Source of the DNA: a beta proteobacterium AAP65
Lineage (GTDB): Bacteria > Pseudomonadota > Gammaproteobacteria > Burkholderiales > Burkholderiaceae_C
Direction of reading: 5' to 3'
DNA: 64,000 nucleotides
Assembly: GCA_001295865.1 (NCBI GenBank)
Contig: LJHW01000029.1
Span: 1-64,000 of the forward strand
The position numbers were made by a program, and so were the translations under genes. Below are positions 1-6,649 of the stretch, in pieces. The notes beneath the pieces were generated by a model, which was not told where the DNA came from, did not search any database, and saw nothing but the letters and a program-made list of their open reading frames with translations. The first letter of the stretch is position 1. Every line of letters begins with the position of its first letter.

Positions 1-2
1 CC

Positions 3-743
3 CGCCAGCCCGGCGCTGGCTCGCGGCTGGCCTGGGCCCTGGCGGGCGCTGCAGGCGCCTTGCTGCTGCATGGTGCTGCCGGCCAGCGCTGGCCGCTGCT
101 GGTGGCGGGCTTTGTCCTGGCGTGTGCGGCCGCCTGGCGCCTGCTGCCGGCGGGCAGCCTGCGCGCCGCGCCGGGCCTGCCTTCGGTGATCGCCTTGCGC
201 GGCCTGGTGGCCGCTGCGTTTGCCACGGCCGAAGTTTTCATGCCGCTGGCACTCACGCGGGACCACGGCTGGTCGTTGCTGCAGGCCGGCTGGGCGCTGA
301 GCACCGGGGCGCTTTTCTGGAGCGTGGGCAGCGGCTTGCAGGCTCGGCTGTCTCGGGCGTCCGCCCGTGAGCGCGCGCTGCGGGTGGGCCTGGCGCTGGT
401 GAGCGTGGGCATCACCTGCGTGGCCTTGGCCTTCAACTGGCCGCTGCCAGGCGCTCTGTTCGCCGTGCTCACCATCGCCAGTTGGGCCCTCTCGGGGCTG
501 GGCGTGGGGCTGGCCTTCCCCATCCTCTCGGTGCAACTGCTGAAGATCTCGGCGCCTGCCGAGCAGGGCCGCAATTCGTCGGCGCTGCAGCTGGCCGACG
601 CGTTGACCACCACCGCGGCCCTGGCGGCCGCCGGGCTGCTGGTGCAGCAGGCGCAGGGCAGCACCTGGGTCATGGTCTTCGCCGCACTGCTGGCCGGCAC
701 AGGGGCCTTGTGCGCCAAACGTGCATTCGCCGCGGGCCACTAG
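3..743 (+). CDS. MFS transporter, C-terminal part (cut by window edge)
   Basis: The frame is open from the first bases of the window and ends with TAG at 741-743, so only the last 246 residues or so of a larger inner-membrane protein are visible. The visible part is a string of hydrophobic helices rich in Ala, Leu and Gly, separated by short Arg-rich loops (for example around the SRASARERAL stretch), which is the pattern of the second half of a major facilitator superfamily carrier. A stretch reading SAPAEQGRNSSALQLAD sits in the loop before the last two helices. The substrate cannot be told. The next gene, a LysE exporter, starts 44 bases downstream on the same strand. Family assignment is fairly safe; substrate unknown. 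Confidence 0.75.
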   Translation, partial: RQPGAGSRLAWALAGAAGALLLHGAAGQRWPLLVAGFVLACAAAWRLLPAGSLRAAPGLPSVIALRGLVAAAFATAEVFMPLALTRDHGWSLLQAGWALSTGALFWSVGSGLQARLSRASARERALRVGLALVSVGITCVALAFNWPLPGALFAVLTIASWALSGLGVGLAFPILSVQLLKISAPAEQGRNSSALQLADALTTTAALAAAGLLVQQAQGSTWVMVFAALLAGTGALCAKRAFAAGH

Positions 744-787
744 GCCCCGCACCGCCGACATCACCGGCCGGCCGTTAAGCTCGCCGC

Positions 788-1417
788 ATGGAACTTTCGA
801 CCTGGCTTGCCTTCTTCGCCGCCGCCTGGGCCATCAGCCTCTCACCCGGCCCGGGTGCGCTCGCGGCCATGAGCGCCGGGCTCAACCACGGCTTTCGCAA
901 AGGCTACTTCACCACGCTGGGCCTGGTGCTGGGCATCTGGGTGCAGCTGGTGGTGGTGGGCGTGGGCCTGGGCGCGCTGCTGGCCACCAGCGCCACCGCC
1001 TTCGTGGTGGTGAAGTGGGCCGGCGTGGCCTACCTCGTTTACCTGGGCGTGCAGCAGTGGCGTGCGCCGGTGCGGCCGCTGGCCGAACTGCAGGCCGGTG
1101 CAGCCAGCGTGCGGCGGCGTGACCTGGTGCTGCGCGGGCTGCTGATCAACATCGTCAACCCCAAGGGCACCGTCTTCCTGCTGGCCGTGGTGCCGCAGTT
1201 CCTGGCGCTCTCGCAGCCGCTCACGCCGCAATACCTGGTGATCGGGGCCACGCTGGGCTTCACCGATCTCACAGTGATGGCCGGCTACACCGCGCTGGCC
1301 GCCAAGGTGCTGGGCACCTTGAAATCGGCCCGCGCGATGAAGTGGATGAACCGCACCTTCGGCGGCCTTTTCGTGGCCGCCGGGGCGCTGCTGTCGGTGT
1401 TCAAGCGCACGGCCTGA
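788..1417 (+). CDS. LysE/RhtB family amino acid exporter
   Basis: A 209-residue inner-membrane protein, the usual length for LysE/RhtB exporters. The N-terminus has the family hallmark SLSPGPGALAAMSAGLNHG near residues 18-36, followed by about six hydrophobic segments; NPKGTVFLLAVVPQF near residue 125 is the other conserved family block. Proteins of this family export amino acids or homoserine-like metabolites by proton exchange, but this sequence alone does not say which. It starts at ATG 788, shortly after the MFS gene, and converges on the Bug gene with only 22 bases between the stop codons. Confidence 0.88.
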   Translation: MELSTWLAFFAAAWAISLSPGPGALAAMSAGLNHGFRKGYFTTLGLVLGIWVQLVVVGVGLGALLATSATAFVVVKWAGVAYLVYLGVQQWRAPVRPLAELQAGAASVRRRDLVLRGLLINIVNPKGTVFLLAVVPQFLALSQPLTPQYLVIGATLGFTDLTVMAGYTALAAKVLGTLKSARAMKWMNRTFGGLFVAAGALLSVFKRTA

Positions 1418-1439
1418 ACACCACAGCCGCCGCTGTCGA

Positions 1440-2420
1440 TCAGGAATCGGCCGTGAAGCCGATGCGCTTGACCAGCGGCGCCCAGCGCTCGAACTCGGCG
1501 CGCTGGCTGCGCGCCATCTGGTCGGGCGTGCTGCCCTGGGCCAGCAGGCCCACCACGCCCAGGCCGTCCACCAGCGCCTTGTCCTTCAGCGCGTTGTTGA
1601 TGGCGGTGTTGGCCGCGGCCACCACGGCCGCCGGCGTTTTTGCCGGGGCGTAGAAGCCGAACCACTCTTCGGTGGTGAGGTCGCCGAAGCCCTGCTCGGC
1701 GAAGGTGGGCACATCTTGCGCGAAGGGCAGGCGCGTCTTGCCGCTGGTGGCCAGCAGGCGCAGCTTGCCGGCGCGGTGGTGGGGCAGCGGGTCGCCAGCC
1801 GGACAGAACATGCTGGCGATCTGGCCGCCCATCACGTCCACCAGGCCCGGCACGCTGCCGCGGTAGGGGATGTGCTTGAGGTCGACGTTCTGCGTCAGGC
1901 CCAGCAGCGCGGCCAGGAAGTGCGGCGTGCTGCCCGCGGCCGGCGAACCGTAGTTGGCCTTGTCGGGGTTGGCCTTGGCCCAGGCGAGGAAGCCTTTCAC
2001 GTCCTTCACGCTGTCGGGCACCATCGGGCCGACCGAAAGGCCGTGGTGCATGATGGCCGCGATGCTCACGGGCGTGATGTCGGCCACGGGGTCGTAGCCC
2101 AGTTTCTTGTAGACGTGCGGATAGATCGAGGTGCACGAGAAGGGCGAGAGCGCCAGCACCGAGCCGTCGCTGGCCGAGCTCTTCAGGGTGTCCAGCGCGA
2201 TGCGGCCACCGGCGCCCGGCTTGTTTTCCACGATGGCCGCGTTTTTTGCGTAGGGCGTACCGCCCACACGCTCGGCCACGCGGCGACAGGCGATGTCGCC
2301 CGAGCTGCCTGCCGGAAAGCCGTACAGGAACTTCGGCTGCTCGAAGCCCTGCGCGCGCAGGTGCAGGGGCAGGGCGGCGCTGGCGGCGAGCACCAGGCTT
2401 TGGCGTCGGGTGATGGTCAT
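1440..2420 (-). CDS. Bug/TctC family tripartite tricarboxylate transporter substrate-binding protein
   Basis: A 326-residue periplasmic binding protein. It starts MTITRRQSLVLAASAALPL, a twin-arginine style export signal ending near AQG, preceded by a good GGAG ribosome site 8 bases before the ATG, which fixes the start. Family features include GFPAGSSGDIACRR, VENKPGAGGR, the YDPVADITPVS block and HIPYRGSVPGLVDVMGGQI. Bug proteins bind carboxylated or aromatic small molecules; many are orphans without TctAB membrane subunits, and none is visible here. It is the third gene of the minus-strand operon with the crotonase (49 bases upstream) and feruloyl-CoA synthase, so an aromatic acid ligand is plausible but is inference. 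Confidence 0.9.
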   Translation of the reverse strand: MTITRRQSLVLAASAALPLHLRAQGFEQPKFLYGFPAGSSGDIACRRVAERVGGTPYAKNAAIVENKPGAGGRIALDTLKSSASDGSVLALSPFSCTSIYPHVYKKLGYDPVADITPVSIAAIMHHGLSVGPMVPDSVKDVKGFLAWAKANPDKANYGSPAAGSTPHFLAALLGLTQNVDLKHIPYRGSVPGLVDVMGGQIASMFCPAGDPLPHHRAGKLRLLATSGKTRLPFAQDVPTFAEQGFGDLTTEEWFGFYAPAKTPAAVVAAANTAINNALKDKALVDGLGVVGLLAQGSTPDQMARSQRAEFERWAPLVKRIGFTADS

Positions 2421-2469
2421 CGTCGTGTCTCCGTTGGGTTCGTGGTGGTGAAAGGGTCGGACGCCCGCA

Positions 2470-3300
2470 CTACTGCTTGGCGACCTTGTGCGAACGTTTT
2501 TCAAGGAAGGCGCGCACACGTTCCTTGGCGGCCTCGTCGCCCTGCGCGATGGAAGCGATCAGCGCTTCCATGAACAGGCCGTCGCTGGCCGAGAGGTCGG
2601 CAATGCGCGGCAGCGCCTGCGTGATGGCGTAGTTCGACAGCGGCGCGTTGCCGGCGATCTTGTTGGCCAGCTCCAGGCCCTTGGCCAGGCCTTCGCCGTC
2701 GCCCACCAGGTAGTTGCTGATGGCGTGTTGCTGGCCTTCGGCGGCATCGAAGACGCGGCCGGTGAGCATCATGTCGGTCATGCGCGCCACGCCGATCAGG
2801 CGGCTGATGCGCACCGAACCGCCGCCGCCCACGAAGATGCCGCGCGTGCCTTCGGGCAGGCCGTAGAAACTGCTGGCTTCGGCCACGCGGATGTGCGCGC
2901 TGCTGGCCAGTTCCAGCCCGCCGCCCACCACCGCGCCGTGCAGCACGGCGATCACGGGCACGGGGCCGTACTGGATGGCGTCGAAACACGCGTGCCAGCT
3001 GCGCGAGTGATGCACCGCCTGCGTCACGTTGCGCTCGCTCACCTCGCTGAGGTCGAGGCCGGCGCAGAAGTGCGCGCCTTCGCCGCTGATCAGTGCGGCC
3101 TTGATCTCGGGTTGGATCGCGGCGATGTGCAACCACACCGTGTGCAACTGCGCGAGCAGTTCGTCGCTGACGCTGTTGCGCTTGGCGGGGCGGTTCAGGC
3201 GCACGTGCAGCACCGGGCCGGCGCGTTCGATGCGCAGCAGGTCCAGGCCACGCAGCGCGGCCGGGGCGTCGTCGGCCAGGGGTTCGAAGGGCAGGGTCAT
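2470..3300 (-). CDS. enoyl-CoA hydratase/isomerase (crotonase) family protein
   Basis: A 276-residue cytoplasmic crotonase-fold enzyme. Family marks are LNRPAKRNSVSDEL near residues 35-48, GEGAHFCAGLDLSEV for CoA binding, GGGLELASSAHIRVAEASSF and YGLPEGTRGIF. Both canonical catalytic glutamates (the E of ELA and the E of PEG) are present, so hydratase chemistry is possible. It lies 33 bases after feruloyl-CoA synthase in the same operon, so its likely substrate is feruloyl-CoA or a related hydroxycinnamoyl-CoA, either as a hydratase of a beta-oxidation route or as a hydratase/lyase giving vanillin. No vanillin dehydrogenase or thiolase is beside it, so the exact step cannot be settled from the sequence. 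Confidence 0.88.
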   Translation of the reverse strand: MTLPFEPLADDAPAALRGLDLLRIERAGPVLHVRLNRPAKRNSVSDELLAQLHTVWLHIAAIQPEIKAALISGEGAHFCAGLDLSEVSERNVTQAVHHSRSWHACFDAIQYGPVPVIAVLHGAVVGGGLELASSAHIRVAEASSFYGLPEGTRGIFVGGGGSVRISRLIGVARMTDMMLTGRVFDAAEGQQHAISNYLVGDGEGLAKGLELANKIAGNAPLSNYAITQALPRIADLSASDGLFMEALIASIAQGDEAAKERVRAFLEKRSHKVAKQ

Positions 3301-3333
3301 GGGGGAAGGTCTCGCAGCTTCAGGAAATCGGAG

Positions 3334-5226
3334 TCAGGGCGTGATGATGCGTGGGCTGCTGCCGCCGGCATACAGGGCTTCCACGTCGGCTGCGCGGCGC
3401 TGCAGCACCAGGCGCTGGTTGACGTAACCCTTGTCGGTGATCTCGCCGGCGGCCATGCTGGGCGGGCCTTCGAGGAGGAGCGCGCGCACCGGCGTCTGCG
3501 ACGAGCCGGCGTGTTCGGCCTTCATCTGGCGCAGGCCTTCGCGCACCCGTGCGGCTGCAGCTTCTGCGCCTAAGGCGCGGCCGGCTTCGCTCAAGAAAAT
3601 CAGCACGCCGATCTCGCTGCGGTCGTGGCCGGTGATCACGGCGTCTTGCACGAAGGGCGCCATCGCGGCCACCACCTTCAGGCGCAGCGTGCCCACGCTC
3701 ACCCAAGTGCCGCTGGTGAGCTTGAAGTCTTCGGCCACACGGCCGTTGAAGACGATGCCTTGCAGCGGTTCACGCTCGTCAGCGAGATAACCCGCGTCGC
3801 CGATCTTGTAGTAGCCCTCTTCATCGAAGGCTGCGGCCGTGGCCCCGGCGTTGTGGCGGTAGCCCGGGAAGACGTTGGCGCCGCGCAGGCGCATCTCCAG
3901 CTTGCTGCCGTTGGGCGTGAATTTGAGTTCCACGCCCGGCAGCGGCAGGCCGATGACGCCGGGCTGGTCGAGCTGCCAGCTCACGAAGGCCGCGGCCGGC
4001 GCCGTTTCGGTGCTGCCCCAACTGGTGGTGAGCCACAACGGCTCTTCACGCACCTTCGCGCAAACGGCCACCAGGCGGTTCCAGGTGGTCACGGGCATGC
4101 CGGCGCCGGCGTAGAACGCCATGCGCAGGCGGCCGAAGAAGCGGCGCGCCAGGGCTTCGTCGGCTTCGAGCGCGGGCAGCATCATCTCGAAGCCGCGCGG
4201 CACGTTGAAGTAGATGGTGGGCTGCACGCTCTGCAGGTGCTTCAGCGTCTTGTCGATGGCGCCGGGCAGCGGCCGGCCGTCGTCGATGTACATCGTGCCG
4301 CCGGCGCGCAGCACGAGGTTGGTGTTGTGGTTGCCGCCGAAGGTGTGGCTCCAGGGCAGCCAATCCAGCAGCACGGGCTTCTCGGCATCCAGGAAACGCA
4401 GGGTCTGCGCCAGCATCTGCTGGTTGGCGCAGAGCATGCGGTGGGTGTTGATCACCACCTTGGGGTGGCCGGTGCTGCCGCTGGTGAGCAGGTACTTGGC
4501 GTGGGTGTCGGGCGTGATGCGCGCGTAGGCGGCCATCAGCGCCGGAGTTTCCTGCGTGGCCAGCAGCTGCGTGAAGGGCAGGGCGCCGGGCACGCTCTCG
4601 GCGCCCTGGCTGTACACCTGCACCGGCGGTGTCGGGTCGAGCCCGGCACCCACCAGGGCCGGTGCATAGACCGCGGCGTCGCTGGCGTACACCAACGCCG
4701 GCTGCAGCGCCTGCAAGATGCCGTGGATGCGGCCGAAATCACCGCCGGCCAGCCGGCAATAACCGCTGGAGACCGTGCACACCGCGCGGCCGATGTGCAT
4801 GCCGGCCATCAACAGCACCAGGTGGTCGAGCGCGTTGTCGCTGAGCACCACCACAGGGCCTTCATCGGGCAGCTGCAGGTCGAGCAGGGCCTGCGCCACT
4901 GCGCCCACCTGCTGGCGCAAAGCGCGCCAGCTCAGCACCCGCCAGCCGCCCGGGTGCAGGGCCGCGTCGGCAGGTTCGGCGAAAGCCGGGGCCTCGGGGG
5001 TCTCGGCGGCCCAGCGCTCCAGCCACTCGCCCACGCAGCGCGCGTGCGGCTGCAGCGCTTCAGGGTGGCGCAGCACGAAGGCGCCGCCGCCCAGGTCTTC
5101 GCGTTGAACGGCGCGGGGGGCCATCAGCGCGGGGTCGTCGCACACGCCGGCGCGGGCCATGCCGTTGCGCAGCAGGGGCGCGTCGGCAGGCTGGGCTGTC
5201 GGGACGGGGTGCAGGGCCGGGCTCAT
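3334..5226 (-). CDS. feruloyl-CoA synthase (AMP-forming acyl-CoA ligase)
   Basis: A 630-residue cytoplasmic ANL-superfamily ligase that would activate ferulate or other hydroxycinnamates with ATP and CoA. The adenylate P-loop LLTSGSTGHPK is at about residues 246-256; the WLPWSHTFGGNHN block, the GGTMYIDDGRP block and YFNVPRGFEMMLPALE are characteristic of the feruloyl-CoA synthase subgroup, and the C-terminal domain has YKIGDAGYL and GRVAEDFKLTSGTWVSVG. The start was put at ATG 5226 (MSPALHPVPT); ATG 5160 (MARAGV) is an alternative. The gene opens the minus-strand operon that continues with the crotonase and Bug genes, and is divergent from the TetR gene at 5348, which is the likely regulator. 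Confidence 0.9.
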   Translation of the reverse strand: MSPALHPVPTAQPADAPLLRNGMARAGVCDDPALMAPRAVQREDLGGGAFVLRHPEALQPHARCVGEWLERWAAETPEAPAFAEPADAALHPGGWRVLSWRALRQQVGAVAQALLDLQLPDEGPVVVLSDNALDHLVLLMAGMHIGRAVCTVSSGYCRLAGGDFGRIHGILQALQPALVYASDAAVYAPALVGAGLDPTPPVQVYSQGAESVPGALPFTQLLATQETPALMAAYARITPDTHAKYLLTSGSTGHPKVVINTHRMLCANQQMLAQTLRFLDAEKPVLLDWLPWSHTFGGNHNTNLVLRAGGTMYIDDGRPLPGAIDKTLKHLQSVQPTIYFNVPRGFEMMLPALEADEALARRFFGRLRMAFYAGAGMPVTTWNRLVAVCAKVREEPLWLTTSWGSTETAPAAAFVSWQLDQPGVIGLPLPGVELKFTPNGSKLEMRLRGANVFPGYRHNAGATAAAFDEEGYYKIGDAGYLADEREPLQGIVFNGRVAEDFKLTSGTWVSVGTLRLKVVAAMAPFVQDAVITGHDRSEIGVLIFLSEAGRALGAEAAAARVREGLRQMKAEHAGSSQTPVRALLLEGPPSMAAGEITDKGYVNQRLVLQRRAADVEALYAGGSSPRIITP

Positions 5227-5236
5227 GCGCTGTCTC

Positions 5237-5252
5237 CATACACATCTGTATG
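5237..5252. promoter_or_regulatory. operator-like perfect inverted repeat (CATACA-N4-TGTATG)
   Basis: A perfect 6-4-6 palindrome, CATACACATCTGTATG, lies 10 bases before the feruloyl-CoA synthase start in the gap between that gene and the divergent TetR gene. TetR regulators usually bind such palindromes between themselves and a divergent operon. A second, near-perfect site with the same CATACA core lies at 5311-5328. Confidence 0.55.
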
Positions 5253-5310
5253 TGTTTGGCGCGATCCTAGGCGCGGTGGCGGCCGCAGGCATCCGGGTAT
5301 GCCCGGGGCT

Positions 5311-5328
5311 CCATACAGTGCTGCATGG
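5311..5328. promoter_or_regulatory. second operator-like inverted repeat beside the TetR start
   Basis: CCATACAGTGCTGCATGG is an 8-2-8 inverted repeat with a single mismatch and shares the CCATACA half-site with the palindrome at 5237-5252. It ends 19 bases before the TetR start codon at 5348, where binding would repress the regulator's own transcription. Centre-to-centre spacing to the first site is 75 bases. Confidence 0.45.
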
Positions 5329-5347
5329 CGTGGCATCATGGCCCGCG

Positions 5348-6025
5348 ATGAGCCATCCACCCGCCCGCCCGCTGCCGCTGCGCCGCCGCTCCCGTGCAGC
5401 TCCTGCCGCTCTTGCGGCCGATGTGCCCGCTGCTGCCGCAGCCGCAGAGCCCGGCCGCACGCCGCTGACACCCGATTCGTGGGTGGAAGCCGCCACCGCG
5501 GTGCTCGTCGACCAGGGCATCGACCACGTGCGGGTCGACGTGCTGGCCGGGCAGCTGGGGGTCACGCGCGGCAGCTTCTACTGGCACTTCAGAGACCGTG
5601 AAGACCTGCTGCGCCGCGTGCTGCAGGCCTGGAGCGAGCAGACCACCGAGCAGCTCACGCGCCGCCTCGCCACCGCGCGCACACAGCCGCAGGAGCAACT
5701 GCGCGACGTCATCTCGCTGCCCTTCCGCGGCCGCGCCGCAGCCAAGGCGGCGCGCATCGAGCTGGCCATCCGCGCCTGGGCCAGGCGCGACGAGCTGGCC
5801 CGCCAGGCGGTGGACGCGGCCGACGCCGCGCGCATCGGCTACCACCGCGAGATCTTCGCGGCGTTGGGTTTTGCCGCCGCCGATGCCGAGCACCGCGCTT
5901 TCCTGCTTTACGGCTACGAGGTGGCCGAGTCGCTGCTGCACCGCCAGGGCACGGCCGCACAGCGCCAGGCGCGTGCGGCTTATGTCGAGCGGCTGATGCT
6001 GCGGCCCTTGGGCAGCGCCGGCTGA
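5348..6025 (+). CDS. TetR/AcrR family transcriptional regulator
   Basis: A 225-residue one-component regulator. After an Ala/Arg-rich leader of about 45 residues comes the helix-turn-helix region: WVEAATAVLVDQGIDHVRVDVLAGQLGVTRGSFYWHFRDREDLLRRVL, where LGVTRGSFYWHF is the TetR recognition-helix signature. The rest is a helical ligand-binding domain of ordinary length. ATG 5348 (MSHPPARP) is the first methionine compatible with the domain. The gene is divergent from the feruloyl-CoA synthase operon and both operator-like palindromes lie in the shared gap, so the simplest reading is a repressor relieved by a hydroxycinnamoyl-CoA or similar ligand; the ligand is inference. Confidence 0.88.
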   Translation: MSHPPARPLPLRRRSRAAPAALAADVPAAAAAAEPGRTPLTPDSWVEAATAVLVDQGIDHVRVDVLAGQLGVTRGSFYWHFRDREDLLRRVLQAWSEQTTEQLTRRLATARTQPQEQLRDVISLPFRGRAAAKAARIELAIRAWARRDELARQAVDAADAARIGYHREIFAALGFAAADAEHRAFLLYGYEVAESLLHRQGTAAQRQARAAYVERLMLRPLGSAG

Positions 6026-6111
6026 GGCCGCAGCCCGCGGGGGGCTGTATCCCCCTTCCAGGGGTGGCACCCTAGAATAGGGGGTCAACAACTGGAGTAC
6101 GACCGCCGCCC

Positions 6112-6603
6112 ATGACTGCCAACAGCGCGCACATCGTCGTCATTCGAAGCGGAGAAATCATCGCTGGCCACCAGCTGCGCATCAACGGCGGCGGGGCGGG
6201 TCAGTCGAAGTTCTTCAGCACCGGCCGGTACGGCAGCCCTGAAAAGGCGCGCCAGGCGGCCGAACGCGAGGCCCGGGCGCTCGGGCTGCCCAAGGCGCGG
6301 CCGCGCGGCGGCAGCGTGCAGGGGCGCGTGCTGTGCACCAGCCCCACGGGCGTGGCCGGCGTGCGCTTCGCGTGGTCGCAGAACCTCGACGGCCCGGCCT
6401 TGCGCGTGGTGGCGAGCTGGGTCGATAAACGCGGCCGGCCGCGCCACACCTCGTACTCGGTGGAACGCAACGGTCTGGAAGGGGCGCTCGACAAGGCGCT
6501 GAAGGCCCGCACCTCCTGCGGCGCGCCCATGCCCGACCGCGCCCTGCTGCTGCGCCAGCTCAGGCGCGAGTACCGCACCCGCGGCGAAGCCCAGGCCGAC
6601 TGA
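6112..6603 (+). CDS. hypothetical protein with an AP2-like DNA-binding domain
   Basis: A 163-residue basic protein starting at ATG 6112. Residues about 14-60 hold a GQSKFFSTGRYGSPEKARQAAER segment and residues about 78-133 hold GVAGVRFAWSQNLDG...LRVVASWVDKRGRPRHTSYSVERNGLEGALDKALKAR. The pattern of GV-x-V/R, aromatic W, basic residues and then a Y/F-S-V strand followed by an amphipathic helix resembles the AP2/ERF fold seen in bacterial and phage DNA-binding proteins, possibly in two copies, the first one degenerate. No enzymatic motif is seen. It stands alone between the TetR gene and a convergent TPR response-regulator-like gene. Function unknown; the AP2 resemblance is a judgement by eye. 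Confidence 0.6.
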   Translation: MTANSAHIVVIRSGEIIAGHQLRINGGGAGQSKFFSTGRYGSPEKARQAAEREARALGLPKARPRGGSVQGRVLCTSPTGVAGVRFAWSQNLDGPALRVVASWVDKRGRPRHTSYSVERNGLEGALDKALKARTSCGAPMPDRALLLRQLRREYRTRGEAQAD

Positions 6604-6649
6604 AGAACCGCAGCGCGCCGCCCGCGGCCCGGTACAGCCGCTACGGCGA

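Noticed and set aside
3625-5601. Long plus-strand open frame opposite feruloyl-CoA synthase
   Set aside because: Its translation is a low-complexity His/Gly/Arg/Ala-rich sequence with no domains, and the minus strand has full family signatures. It is a shadow frame of GC-rich coding sequence.
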